Counted from the first letter of the stretch, positions 28,291-37,326 are shown. The stretch: DNA of 64,000 nt from Sphingobium_A sp965228065 (GCA_965228065.1 OZ245788.1:6386001-6450000); one strand, 5' to 3'. Notes: a model not told the origin generated them from the sequence alone. Made by a program: numbers and translations.

Positions 28291-30468
28291 TCAGAAGCTG
28301 GTGGTGTAGGAGACGTAGACGCTGCGCGGCTTGCCCTCGAACGCGTAACCATAGAAATATTCGGGGCTGTTGAGCTTGATCTCGCCGCGGATGAAGGCCG
28401 AACCGAAGCGCTGGTTGCCGTAACCGTAACGCTCGGCATATTTTTCGTTGAAGATGTTGACCAGACGCAGCTGGAAGCGATGCTGCTTTTCGTCGCCCGC
28501 CCAATAACCGATCGACCCGTTCATCAGGAAATAATTGCCGAAATTGTGGCGCAGCGAATTGCCTACACCGCCGGTGGCGAATTCGGGGCCCTGGTAGCGC
28601 GGCAGCAGATTGACGTGGAAACGATCGTCGGTGCTGTTCCAGGCGACATTGCCCTGGATCATATATTCTGGCGTCTCGTTGATCTGCAGCTTGGTGCCGT
28701 CCAGCCGCGCCCTCTGCTTGGTATAGTTGATGTTCGCGGTCAGCTGCTTGCCGATGATGATGTCGAGATCGGCGCTGATCCCGCGGATTTCGGTGATGCG
28801 GTCATTGTTGAAATAGGTGTTGGGGGTCAGGCCCGACGTCGTCTGGATCCGGTTGGTGATGTCGGTGCGGAACATGCCGAGTTCCGCATTGATCTGCACG
28901 TCACCGAAGGATTTGGCGAAGCCGATGGCGCCATTATAGGTCTTGGTCTGTTCGGTCTTCAGATTGGGATTGCCGACCGTCGTCGCGCTGATCGCGAACA
29001 ATTCGTTGGTGCGCGGCAGGCTGTACGAAGTGCCGCCATTGGCCCGGACATAGAAGGCGCCGATCGGCTGGCGGAGGCCGAATTTCCAGATGGTCTTGGA
29101 ATTGAAGCTCTTGGCGAAATCGGTGCGCACCGCCAATGAGATCTTGGTGTCGGGGCTGAACGGCAGGGTCGGCCGCGCGTCGAGATAGACGCCGGTGATC
29201 GTGGTGGAGTCGTCGCCCACCGGATAGACCGGGTCGGAATCATCCTTGTAGGAAACCACCTGAACGCCGCCGACGATTTCGAGCGCCTTGCCGAAATTGA
29301 TCGTGTTGCGCAGGTTCATGCCGATTTCGCGGAAACCGCCGACCTTGGAATCCTTGCCGAAACCCTTGTTGGGATAGGGAATGGATCGGCCGGTCGCGCT
29401 GCCGAAGGCGATCGCACGGCTGGTCGAGGGATCGACGCAGCCCGTCTTGATCATGCAGATCTCGGCGAAGGTCTCGGTATTGTTGAGCTTGGGATTGCTC
29501 CAATAGGCCGAAAATTCGGTGTAGAAGGAATCCGACCAACGCCGGTCGAACGAGAGGTCGACGATCGGGTAGCGGACGCGGTTGGGCGAGAAGGTCTCGT
29601 TGTCGGGGAACGGATCCTGGAACTCGATCTGGGTATATTGCCCGCCGATCCGGAATTCGCTTCTGTCGTCCATCTTCCACAGATATTTGATGCCGACATT
29701 GCTGCGGTTCAGCGGATATTTCTGGATGCCGCCAGCCGCGGCGACATTGTCGACGATGCTCTCGGGCGCGAAGATACGCGGGCCATCGGTCTGGATCGTG
29801 CCGCCATAGATCATGACGCTGTGACGCCCTTCGGCGTCGAGCGGGAATTTGGCATTGCCCCAGACTTCACGCGTGTTGAAGGCACCATATTGCGCGCCGA
29901 ACTCGAATTTGCGGGTGCCGTCCGGGCGTTTGGTGACGAGGCTGATCACACCGATGCCGCCATTGCTGCCGAAGAACAGGCTGTTGCCGCCACGGAACAC
30001 TTCGACCCGCTCGATCATGTGCGGATCGATCGTGGTCGAACCCCAGATATCCTCGAGCGCCGGGCCACGATCGTAGAGCGGCACGCCATCCAGCACGACC
30101 AAGGTGTCGCGATCGCCGCCGCCGTCGAGACGGATGGTATATTCTCCCTCGTCCGGCGAATAGCCGACATTCGCGCCCTTGATCAGGAACTGCGCAATCT
30201 CCGCGAAATTGGTCGATCCGGTTGCAGCGATCTGCTGTGCGTCGACGATCTGGACATTGTTGCCATAGACGACGGCCTCGGATGCGAGCTGGGTCGCCTT
30301 CACCTGCTGGCCGGTGACGATGATCGTGTCGTTCGCCTGTTCGTCGGCATCCGCGGCATCTGCCGGCTTGCCCTGATCGGGGTTGGCCAGCGCCGTGGCG
30401 GGAACCAGGCTTGCCGACAGCATCAGGCCAAACAGGCAGGTGGTGCGATATTTTGAACGAGTTTTCAC
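28291..30468 (-). CDS. TonB-dependent outer membrane receptor heading the phn-type operon
   Basis: This receptor has about 725 residues from the chosen GTG. A signal peptide (LMLSASLVPATALA) is followed by a TonB-box-like DTIIVTG and the plug domain, with 'LVVLDGVPLYDRG' and 'IERVEVFRGGNSLFFGSNGGIGVISLVTKRP' as usual. The C-terminal barrel ends in YVSYTTSF, an aromatic end for BAM recognition. I place the start at GTG 30466-30468 (MKTRSKYRT...), 8 bases after GGGGG; upstream ATGs at 30495 and 30606 lack ribosome binding sites. It is the first gene of the run to phnD, phnC, phnE and the phospholipase, suggesting that it imports the substrate of that transporter rather than iron. No siderophore-specific feature is visible. 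Confidence 0.88.
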   Translation of the reverse strand: MKTRSKYRTTCLFGLMLSASLVPATALANPDQGKPADAADADEQANDTIIVTGQQVKATQLASEAVVYGNNVQIVDAQQIAATGSTNFAEIAQFLIKGANVGYSPDEGEYTIRLDGGGDRDTLVVLDGVPLYDRGPALEDIWGSTTIDPHMIERVEVFRGGNSLFFGSNGGIGVISLVTKRPDGTRKFEFGAQYGAFNTREVWGNAKFPLDAEGRHSVMIYGGTIQTDGPRIFAPESIVDNVAAAGGIQKYPLNRSNVGIKYLWKMDDRSEFRIGGQYTQIEFQDPFPDNETFSPNRVRYPIVDLSFDRRWSDSFYTEFSAYWSNPKLNNTETFAEICMIKTGCVDPSTSRAIAFGSATGRSIPYPNKGFGKDSKVGGFREIGMNLRNTINFGKALEIVGGVQVVSYKDDSDPVYPVGDDSTTITGVYLDARPTLPFSPDTKISLAVRTDFAKSFNSKTIWKFGLRQPIGAFYVRANGGTSYSLPRTNELFAISATTVGNPNLKTEQTKTYNGAIGFAKSFGDVQINAELGMFRTDITNRIQTTSGLTPNTYFNNDRITEIRGISADLDIIIGKQLTANINYTKQRARLDGTKLQINETPEYMIQGNVAWNSTDDRFHVNLLPRYQGPEFATGGVGNSLRHNFGNYFLMNGSIGYWAGDEKQHRFQLRLVNIFNEKYAERYGYGNQRFGSAFIRGEIKLNSPEYFYGYAFEGKPRSVYVSYTTSF

Positions 30469-30601
30469 GGCGCGTACCCCCGAAGGAAAGATCATGCGGG
30501 TGACGCGCCTGCATCGGGCCGATCCACCGACTCGATGCTGCAGCGCGTCATCCGCTGCAGGGGTCGGATAAGCGCTCCATGTGACAGTAAGGTGAAATCT
30601 A

Positions 30602-30629
30602 CTCATTTTTTATAGACAAATAAAATGAG
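30602..30629. promoter_or_regulatory. Candidate RpiR operator palindrome, receptor/regulator intergenic region
   Basis: CTCATTTT at 30602-30609 and AAAATGAG at 30622-30629 form a perfect 8-base inverted repeat with a 12-base AT-rich spacer. It lies in the divergent region between the TonB receptor and the rpiR-type gene. The half-sites CTCA and TGAG span 28 bases; a related palindrome with a 27-base span is upstream of the HAD phosphatase gene. The shared pattern suggests the operator of the local regulator. Confidence 0.6.
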
Positions 30630-30705
30630 CTACGTGCACCATATTTGCGAGCATTGATCGGTGTTTGCGCACCGCGGGCTGGACTTTCGCCTCGCAGACC
30701 GCGCA

Positions 30706-30723
30706 TGAGAAAAACTCAATTTT
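30706..30723. promoter_or_regulatory. Second TGAG/CTCA site just before the rpiR-type gene
   Basis: TGAG at 30706-30709 and CTCAATTTT at 30715-30723 repeat the half-site sequence of the neighbouring palindromes, here with short spacing (TGAGAAAAACTCA). CTCAATTTT is identical to the left half of the site upstream of the HAD phosphatase gene. The position, 17 bases before the start codon, fits autoregulation. Confidence 0.45.
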
Positions 30724-30739
30724 GTAGGTGAACAGGCTG

Positions 30740-31636
30740 ATGGTCGACGAAAAGGAGAGTGGGCGCAGCGGATCGACAAGCGATCACCGACCCGTCGTCA
30801 ACGCGCTCAGCCGGATCCGGATCGCGCAGCCAGGCATGGCCAAGGGCGCGAAACGGATCGCGGACTATATCCTGAGCCGGCCCGACGAAATCGTCAGTAT
30901 GTCGGTGACCGAATTGTCGGAAGCGATCGGGGTCAGCGAAGGCAGCATCATCAATTTCTGCAGACGCGTAGGGCTTTCGGGCTTCCAGCAGATGAAACTG
31001 AGCCTGGCGCAGGAGATCGTCCAGCCGGTGCAATTCATCCATGAGGATCTCGACCGGCAGGACGATATGGACACCGTCTGCCGCAAGGTTTTCCATTCGG
31101 GCATCCAGGCCTTGCGCGACACGCTGTCGGTGCTCGACCCGGGCGCGCTTGCCAGGGCGGTCGCGGCGATCCGCAAGGCAAAGCGCGTGGAGATCTACGG
31201 CATCGGCTCGTCCGCGCCGATCGCCGAGGACACCCATTATCGGATGCTGCGGATCGGGCTGGACGCGCGCGTCGTGATCGACAGCCATATCCAGGCGATC
31301 AGCGCGTCGCGCTGCGACCCCGACGTCGCGGTGCTCACCATATCGCACACCGGCGCCACCCATGAGACGGTCGCGGCAACCCGGCTCGCGCGCGAAGCCG
31401 GCGCCAGCACGATCGTCATCACCAATTTCGCGCGATCGCCGATCCAGGCCTTTGCCGATATCGTGCTGTTCACCATGGCGCGCGAAACCAGCTTCCGCAC
31501 CGAAGCGATGACCAGCCGGATCGCGCAGCTTTGCGTGGTCGACGCACTGATCGCGGCGCTCGCGCTGGCGGATTACGAACGGTCGACCGACACGCTGCGC
31601 AAGACCTTCGACGTGCTGTCGATCAAGCGGTTCTGA
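30740..31636 (+). CDS. MurR/RpiR family transcriptional regulator
   Basis: This 298-residue regulator has an N-terminal HTH_6 domain, about residues 18-95 ('AKGAKRIADYILSRPDEIVSMSVTELSEAIGVSEGSIINFCRRVG'), and a C-terminal SIS domain from about 130 with GIGSSAPIAED and the SHTGATHET loop that binds phosphosugars in relatives. RpiR proteins usually sense sugar phosphates and bind long AT-rich palindromes. ATG 30740 is preferred because AGGTG lies nine bases upstream; a GTG at 30728 is possible. It is divergent from the receptor-importer-phospholipase run and convergent with the HAD gene, and matching palindromes lie at both promoters, so it is the likely local controller. Confidence 0.88.
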   Translation: MVDEKESGRSGSTSDHRPVVNALSRIRIAQPGMAKGAKRIADYILSRPDEIVSMSVTELSEAIGVSEGSIINFCRRVGLSGFQQMKLSLAQEIVQPVQFIHEDLDRQDDMDTVCRKVFHSGIQALRDTLSVLDPGALARAVAAIRKAKRVEIYGIGSSAPIAEDTHYRMLRIGLDARVVIDSHIQAISASRCDPDVAVLTISHTGATHETVAATRLAREAGASTIVITNFARSPIQAFADIVLFTMARETSFRTEAMTSRIAQLCVVDALIAALALADYERSTDTLRKTFDVLSIKRF

Positions 31637-32422
31637 TCAACTCGACATCGCCACAGGCGCGATCAGATCGTCCAGCGCGATCGGCGACCGGCCGCCGACC
31701 AGGATCGATCGAATGCCGAAATCGGCCGCACCCTTGATGTCGGTTTCGGGATTGTCGCCGATCATCACCGTGTTGCGCAACGCGACGCCGAGTATCTCGC
31801 ACGCCCGGCGAAACAGCATAGGCCCCGGCTTGCCGACGACCATATGTTCGGCATCCGGGGCGCACGACAAAAGCGATGCCAGCAGCGCACCGGTTTCAGG
31901 AACCAGCCTGCCGTTCGCGCCGGGATGAGTGCGATCCGCATTGGCGACGATCATCGGCACGCCGGCCTGAAGTGCGTTGGCCGCGCGTTCGAGCTTGGCA
32001 TAGTTGAACCGCGCGTCGCGCATCAGCAACACCAGATCGGGATCTTCACGCACCAGTTCGAGCCCCAGGGAGCGCGCAAATCCCCGCAACCGCGGCGATG
32101 CGAACATCAGAACCCGTTCGGCGTTGGCGGCACTGGCGTGGCGAACGGCTTCGACCCCCGCGAGAACGATCTGTTCAGGAGGGAGGACGACACCATCGCG
32201 CGCAAGGATCATCGACAGATCCTCGGGCAAATGGGTCGAGTTGTTCGACAGGATCACCACGCGGTCGACATGGCGTTCGATCAATACACGCGCGGCAGGC
32301 AGCACATGATTGCCGATCGCGACGCAGCCATCCCAATCGAGGAAGATACCGTCGGCCCCATCAATGCCGCTGTCCACGCTCATGGAGGAGCGCACATCCG
32401 CCTTCACAGTGTCGATGCGCAT
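31637..32422 (-). CDS. HAD-IIA family phosphatase (NagD-like)
   Basis: This 261-residue enzyme has HAD motif I FLDWDG (nucleophile Asp29, acid/base Asp31), motif II LSNNST, a lysine at VVGKPG and motif IV GDNPETD. The class IIA cap lies between motifs II and III. Members such as NagD, phosphoglycolate phosphatase and glycerol-phosphate phosphatases remove phosphate from small organophosphates in the cytoplasm. Its stop codon abuts that of the convergent RpiR gene with no gap. A palindrome like the one at the regulator promoter lies 32-62 bases upstream of the ATG, which ties it to the receptor/importer cluster. The likely job is dephosphorylating the imported compound or a breakdown product. 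Confidence 0.85.
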   Translation of the reverse strand: MRIDTVKADVRSSMSVDSGIDGADGIFLDWDGCVAIGNHVLPAARVLIERHVDRVVILSNNSTHLPEDLSMILARDGVVLPPEQIVLAGVEAVRHASAANAERVLMFASPRLRGFARSLGLELVREDPDLVLLMRDARFNYAKLERAANALQAGVPMIVANADRTHPGANGRLVPETGALLASLLSCAPDAEHMVVGKPGPMLFRRACEILGVALRNTVMIGDNPETDIKGAADFGIRSILVGGRSPIALDDLIAPVAMSS

Positions 32423-32453
32423 CGCGATCCTCTGGCCATCTCGATCTCACAAA

Positions 32454-32484
32454 TACTCAATTTTTTATTGTAGTAAAGTGAGTA
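32454..32484. promoter_or_regulatory. Candidate RpiR operator upstream of the HAD phosphatase gene
   Basis: TACTCA at 32454-32459 and TGAGTA at 32479-32484 form an inverted repeat around an AT-rich centre, with further matching bases inside the arms. The CTCA/TGAG half-sites span 27 bases, close to the 28-base span of the palindrome at 30602-30629. It sits 32 bases before the start codon of the phosphatase gene, where binding would overlap the promoter. Confidence 0.6.
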
Positions 32485-32531
32485 TCGCGCACCTTTTGAC
32501 CTGTAGCAAAGATCATGCAGCCGCGGCGCGA

Positions 32532-33266
32532 TCAGTATCCGCTACGATAGCGCGATGGCGATATCCCGAAATGACGCCGGAATATCGCGCTGAACGTCGC
32601 CGGGCTCTCATAGCCCACCGCATAGGCGATCGTCGTGATCGGCTGCCCCAGCGCCAGCCGCGCAATTGCGTCCTGCAGCCGCACCTGCTGCCGCCACGCA
32701 TTGAAGCTCATGCCGGTCTCATCACGGAAGCTGCGAGTCAGAGTCCGGCGGCTCATGCCCGCGATCCCGACCCAATCGTCGATGGTGCGCTTGTCCGCCG
32801 GATTGGCGAGAATCTCCTCCGCGATCCTGTGCAGACGAGCGTGGCGCGGCATGCGCATATTGCCGTCCGATAGCGCGCGCTGCCTGAACTCTTCGAGTAT
32901 CAATGCGTGGATCAAGCCGGTGCGCACCGGTCCGCCGCGTTCGGCATCCGCCCGGGTCAATGCGAGGATGAGTTCGCGTAGCAGCGGCGAAACCTCGATC
33001 AATTGGGGATGCTTCGGCAGGCCGCATTCGGCGTCCGTCCGGAAATAGAGCGTCCGAAGCGCCACCCGCCCGCGATAGGTGACCGCATGCGCATGACGCG
33101 GCGGGATCCAGAGCGCACGTTGCGGCGCGAGGATCCATGTCTCACGCCCGGCATTCACCTGCATCATTCCCGATATGGCATAGAGCAACTGGCCTTCGTC
33201 ATGGACGTGGGACAGATCGACCGCGTCCGATTCCATGTCGCAGGCCAGCCATGTCGTATCGAGCAT
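32532..33266 (-). CDS. AraC family transcriptional regulator with cupin sensor domain
   Basis: This regulator of about 244 residues has an N-terminal cupin-like domain ('HVHDEGQLLYAISGMMQV', 'ALWIPPRHAHAVTY') and a C-terminal AraC HTH pair: 'TIDDWVGIAGMSRRTLTRSFRDETGMSFNAWRQQVRL' then 'PITTIAYAVGYESPATFSAIFRRHFGISPSRYR'. I prefer ATG 33264-33266, with AAGG upstream; a TTG at 33335 would add 23 residues. It is divergent from the FMN-binding protein gene and may control it, as is common for AraC-type genes. Ligand unknown. Confidence 0.85.
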   Translation of the reverse strand: MLDTTWLACDMESDAVDLSHVHDEGQLLYAISGMMQVNAGRETWILAPQRALWIPPRHAHAVTYRGRVALRTLYFRTDAECGLPKHPQLIEVSPLLRELILALTRADAERGGPVRTGLIHALILEEFRQRALSDGNMRMPRHARLHRIAEEILANPADKRTIDDWVGIAGMSRRTLTRSFRDETGMSFNAWRQQVRLQDAIARLALGQPITTIAYAVGYESPATFSAIFRRHFGISPSRYRSGY

Positions 33267-33474
33267 CGCCACAACCTTCGCTCCATCACCAATGCCGCCG
33301 TCATCGGCAAAACTCCCGACGATCGGACCGGACAATGCCCCATCGTCATGAAGTGCGTCAATTTGGCCCGAATGGCTCTATGCATGCCCCGCCATGCACA
33401 GCCTGCCCGCGGCACCCCTGCTAAAATCCGAACATGACTCGAACGAACACCTCCAACGATGCGAAGACCGCGGC

Positions 33475-34095
33475 ATGAAAGCAGACGTCATTGCAACCGA
33501 GCAGCAGTTGCGCGCTCTTTACGGCGATGCGGACGAGCTCGCTGTTCGCAAGAGCCTGGATCACATTGATACGCACGCACGCGCTTTCGTGGCAGCATCC
33601 CCGTTCGTCGTGCTTGCGACGATGGATCGTGACGGTCGCGCCGATTCCTCACCGCGGGGCGATTTTCCGGGTTTTGTCGAAACACTGGATGCGCATCACC
33701 TGCTGCTTCCGGATCGGCCGGGCAATAATCGCCTCGATACCTTGCTCAACCTGCTGGAAAATCCCGCGATCGGCTTGCTGTTCCTCATCCCCGGCATCCG
33801 CGAAACGCTGCGCGTCAATGGGACGGCGCGGATCATCTGCAATCAGGATCTGCTAGCGCGGCATGCGGTCGACGGAAAGCTGCCCAAGTCCGGCCTGCTG
33901 ATCCGCGTGGACGAAATGTTCCTGCATTGCGCCAAGGCCCTGATGCGATCGAAGCTGTGGAAACCGGAAACCTGGCCGGACAAGACCGTGATCCCGTCGC
34001 CCGGCAGGATCTGGAGCGACCACCTCAAGGGTGGCGTGGACGCCGACGAACTCGACCAGCGGCTCGAAACCAACATGCCGAAGAATCTGTACTGA
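33475..34095 (+). CDS. Pyridoxamine 5'-phosphate oxidase-family FMN-binding protein (MSMEG_1061-like)
   Basis: This 206-residue protein has the split-barrel flavin-binding fold. 'FVVLATMDRDGRADSSPRGD' is the first strand pair with the flavin-contacting SPRGD, followed by 'LLLPDRPGNNRLDTLLNLLENPAIGLLFLIPG' and 'LRVNGTARI'. The pattern matches the MSMEG_1061 subgroup of FMN-dependent PPOX-class proteins. Members reduce or bind flavin-type cofactors; the physiological substrate is mostly unknown. It is divergent from the AraC gene, with about 200 bases between them, and is followed after 163 bases by the XRE-cupin gene. Confidence 0.83.
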   Translation: MKADVIATEQQLRALYGDADELAVRKSLDHIDTHARAFVAASPFVVLATMDRDGRADSSPRGDFPGFVETLDAHHLLLPDRPGNNRLDTLLNLLENPAIGLLFLIPGIRETLRVNGTARIICNQDLLARHAVDGKLPKSGLLIRVDEMFLHCAKALMRSKLWKPETWPDKTVIPSPGRIWSDHLKGGVDADELDQRLETNMPKNLY

Positions 34096-34258
34096 ACGAC
34101 GCGCCTTCCTGCCGCACGGACGACGATCCGCGGCCCGCCGCACGCTCATCCTTCCTTCGAATTTTCGAATGAATTTTCCGTGGAGCAACAGTGTTCCCAT
34201 CGGCTCCGGCTTTATGCGCAGGCGAAATTTCCCTAAGCCGGCGAACGAAGGAGGCTCG

Positions 34259-34930
34259 ATGTCCCAACATGACAAGACCGGTCGTGCGCTCGTCGCGCCC
34301 GGCCCCGCCCTGAAAACCCTGCGCACCGATCGCGGCTGGACTCTGGCCGATGTGAGTGAGCGGACCGGCATTCCGACCTCCACCCTGTCCAAGGTGGAAA
34401 ATGGCAAGACCGACCTGACGCTCGACCGGCTGTTGAGCATCAGCGTCGCGCTGGACGTCAACATCGCCGATCTGTTCGGCACGCCATCGACCGAATATGC
34501 CGCCGGCAATCGCGGCCGCCGCAGCATCACCCGGATCGGTGAAGGCACCGTCGTGGCGTCGCCCTATGGCGAATATTGCTACCATGCCCAGGATCTTCTG
34601 GAGAAGCGGATTGCGCCAATCGTCGTGGATATCCGCGCCCGCAGCCTGGAAGAGTTTGGCGACTATCATTTTCATCAGGGCGAGGAATATCTGCTGGTCC
34701 TGAAAGGCGAACTGGCCCTTTACACCGACACCTATGCCCCGGTTCATCTGAAAACCGGAGAGTCGATCTATTTCGACAGCGGCATGGGCCATGCCTATGT
34801 CGCCGATGGCGAGGGCGCATGCCAGATCCTGGTGATCTTCGCCTCTCCCGAAAACGGCGTCATTCGGATGATCGAGGGTGTCTCCGGTGCGGACAATGGC
34901 GGCGCCCGACCGATCCACCGGTCGGCGTGA
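34259..34930 (+). CDS. XRE family regulator with C-terminal cupin domain
   Basis: This 223-residue protein has an HTH of the Xre type (residues about 18-72, 'LKTLRTDRGWTLADVSERTGIPTSTLSKVENGK') joined to a cupin domain (about 140-205, 'DYHFHQGEEYLLVLKGEL', 'GESIYFDSGMGHAYV'). The histidines and glutamate of the cupin metal site are present. Proteins with this architecture often control amino-acid, polyamine or peptide metabolism. AAGGAGG five bases before the ATG fixes the start. It is the nearest regulator to the peptidase and transporter genes that follow, and a doubled TTCGAA element at 34156-34169 could be its own operator. An intrinsic terminator follows. Confidence 0.88.
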   Translation: MSQHDKTGRALVAPGPALKTLRTDRGWTLADVSERTGIPTSTLSKVENGKTDLTLDRLLSISVALDVNIADLFGTPSTEYAAGNRGRRSITRIGEGTVVASPYGEYCYHAQDLLEKRIAPIVVDIRARSLEEFGDYHFHQGEEYLLVLKGELALYTDTYAPVHLKTGESIYFDSGMGHAYVADGEGACQILVIFASPENGVIRMIEGVSGADNGGARPIHRSA

Positions 34931-35242
34931 GAGCCCGCTCTCCAAGGCCAGAATGCGTTTCTCGAAAACAGGCAGGCTCCGACCAAGCGGGTTCGGAGCC
35001 TGTTTCATTTTGCGGACCTTAAGGCGTCGAACGTCTCGATTGGTTTGTCAGAAAATGGCGCGAAGCCACGTCATCTGCACAGGGATACACGCCGCAACTA
35101 TTTCCACAGCGAAAAATCTTGCTCAAAAGGAAATTCCTTGCAAAGCTTCACAGGCATTGCGACTTTGCACCGCCGCCCTGGGAGGGCCTGCGCATAGGTA
35201 CGAGATCGCACGGTTCTTGAAGAACATCGGGGGAGCATCGTT
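34931..35242. other. 312-base gene-free stretch before the serine hydrolase gene
   Basis: The left part holds the terminator described separately. The right part, from about 35,090, is relatively AT-rich (AAAAATCTTGCTCAAAAGG, then AAGGA-AAT-TCCTT, a small palindrome) and probably contains the promoter of the serine hydrolase gene. No coding sequence is convincing here. Confidence 0.6.
34973..35012 (+). terminator. Intrinsic terminator after the XRE-cupin gene
   Basis: CAGGCTCCGA at 34973-34982 pairs exactly with TCGGAGCCTG at 34993-35002 around a 10-base loop, followed by TTTCATTTT. A strong GC stem with a T-rich tail is a clear rho-independent terminator about 40 bases after the stop codon. 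Confidence 0.85.
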
Positions 35243-37225
35243 ATGTGGACAATGTTACGCAGAATGCTGGCGGCGACATTGCTCGGGGTTGCGGCCGTGG
35301 CCGGGATCGCTGCCGCACCAACGCCGGCGCCGACCCGACCTCCGGCTTCGCCCCCCTCCACTCCAGCGGTCGGTTCGGAGCAACTGCCCGCCCCGTCCGA
35401 TGGACGTCACCTTCTGACCAAGGCCGATGCCGATGCGTGGCTCGACGGCTATTTCCCCTATGCGCTGGCACAGGGCGATCTGGCGGGTGCGACGGTCGTC
35501 ATCGTCAAGGACGGACAGGTGCTCACCCAGCGCGGCTATGGTTATGCCGATATCGCCAAGCGGAAGAAGGTCGATCCCGCGACGACGATGTTCCGCGCCG
35601 GATCGATCTCCAAGCTGTTCACCTGGACCGCGGTGATGCAGCTCGTCGAACAGGGCAAGATCGATCTCGACGCCGATGTGAACACCTATCTCGATTTCAA
35701 GATTCCGCCCTTTCAGGGCAAGCCGATCACGATGCGTGACGTCATGACGCATACGCCGGGTTTCGAAGAGGCGACCAAGGGCGGCATCCGCTACAGCGGT
35801 AAAGTGGCGCCGCTCGGCGAGGTGCTGAAACGCATGCTGCCCGCGCGCATCTATGCGCCCGGCAGCACCCCGGCCTATTCCAACTATGCGACGGGGATTG
35901 CCGGCTACATTGTCGAACGCATCTCCGGCATGTCCTATGACGACTATATCGAACGCAACATTTTCCAGCGTCTCGGCATGACGCATTCGACCTTCCGCCA
36001 GCCCTTGCCCGCCAATCTGGCGCCGTTCATGGCCACCGGATATCCGCGCGCCTCGGGCGATCCCAAGCCGTTCGAGCTGATCTCGATTCCGCCTGCCGGT
36101 TCGCTCTCGATCTCGGCCGCCGACATGGCGAAATTCATGATCGCCTATCTGGGCCAGGGTGGCCCGCTCGTGCGGCCCGAAACGGCCCAGCTCATGCGTG
36201 CGCCCGCCACCAATCTGATCCCCGCGCTCAACCGGATGTCGCTGGGCTTCTACGAACAGCAGATCAACGACCAGGTCGCGATCGGCCATGGCGGAGACCT
36301 GATCCTGTTCCACAGCTATATGTGGATCATCCCCAGCCAGAATGTCGGCATTTATGTGTCGATGAACAGCAGCGGATCCGGCCCCGCCAATTTCGCGCTC
36401 CGCATGGCATTGTTCGAACAGTTCGGCGATCGCTATTTCCCGCGCGCGAACGACAAGCCGCCGGTCGAACTCGCCACGGCGAAGGAGCATGCGAAGATGC
36501 TCGTCGGCAGCTATGTCTCCAGCCGGGGCTTCTTCACCAATTTCGCCGACATCTCGAATTTCATCGGCCAGACGAAGATCGGCCTCGACAAGGACGGTCG
36601 CCCGCTCGTTCCCGACCTGCTCGGCCGCCCGCCGCGCAAATGGATCGAGGTCGCGCCGTTCGTCTGGGAGGACACCAACGGTCATCAGCGGCTGGCCGCC
36701 ACGGTCGAGAACGGCAAGGTCGTGCGCTGGAGCGTCGATGCGGTGTCGCCGTTCATGGTCTGGGATCGCCTGCCCTGGTATCGTCAGGCAAGCTGGCTGA
36801 TGCCGCTGTTCCTGGCGGCGCTCGGCATCGTCCTGATCTCGGCCCTGTCCTGGCCGGTGGCCGCGATCGATCGGCGCCGCCACGCGCTGCCGCAGACGCG
36901 CAGCGGGCGCGACCTGACCGTGTACTGGCTCGTTCGCGGCTTTTCCTGGCTGGTGCTTGCCGCGCTCGGCGGGTGGATGCTGGTGCTGCAGGCGTTGTTC
37001 GGCTCCGAAGCCGATCTCGACTGGCTGATCTGGCTTCTGGAGATTGGCGGCACCATCGCGTTCTTCGGCCTGTTTGGCAGTACCTTCTGGATCATGTGGC
37101 GCGACAGGAACGCCAACCGGAAATGGTTCGCCAAGCTGTGGAGCGTGCTGCTGGTGCTGGCCGCATTCGTCATTCTGTGGGTGGCGCTGGTCTTCCACCT
37201 GATCAGCTTCGGGGCGAATTATTGA
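35243..37225 (+). CDS. Membrane-anchored serine hydrolase of the beta-lactamase (class C) fold
   Basis: This 660-residue protein has an N-terminal signal sequence, a Pro-rich linker and a penicillin-binding/class C beta-lactamase domain (about residues 60-390). The catalytic SxxK is SISK at 121-124, the second motif YSN is at 212-214 and a third HGG lies near 346. After a further domain, three to four transmembrane segments occupy about 515-655. This architecture (periplasmic hydrolase plus C-terminal membrane helices) is common among D-aminopeptidase or D-esterase-like proteins in sphingomonads. It is expected to act on D-amino-acid-containing peptides rather than beta-lactams. It precedes a gamma-glutamyltransferase gene and fits a peptide-scavenging theme. 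Confidence 0.85.
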   Translation: MWTMLRRMLAATLLGVAAVAGIAAAPTPAPTRPPASPPSTPAVGSEQLPAPSDGRHLLTKADADAWLDGYFPYALAQGDLAGATVVIVKDGQVLTQRGYGYADIAKRKKVDPATTMFRAGSISKLFTWTAVMQLVEQGKIDLDADVNTYLDFKIPPFQGKPITMRDVMTHTPGFEEATKGGIRYSGKVAPLGEVLKRMLPARIYAPGSTPAYSNYATGIAGYIVERISGMSYDDYIERNIFQRLGMTHSTFRQPLPANLAPFMATGYPRASGDPKPFELISIPPAGSLSISAADMAKFMIAYLGQGGPLVRPETAQLMRAPATNLIPALNRMSLGFYEQQINDQVAIGHGGDLILFHSYMWIIPSQNVGIYVSMNSSGSGPANFALRMALFEQFGDRYFPRANDKPPVELATAKEHAKMLVGSYVSSRGFFTNFADISNFIGQTKIGLDKDGRPLVPDLLGRPPRKWIEVAPFVWEDTNGHQRLAATVENGKVVRWSVDAVSPFMVWDRLPWYRQASWLMPLFLAALGIVLISALSWPVAAIDRRRHALPQTRSGRDLTVYWLVRGFSWLVLAALGGWMLVLQALFGSEADLDWLIWLLEIGGTIAFFGLFGSTFWIMWRDRNANRKWFAKLWSVLLVLAAFVILWVALVFHLISFGANY

Positions 37226-37326
37226 GTCATAAGTTGCGTATCTCCCCCTGAACCGAATCCAGGCGGATTTCGCTTCGAGTTCGCGTATCGTTGACCCTGC
37301 ATTCGCGAATTCATCCGGGGGGAAAC

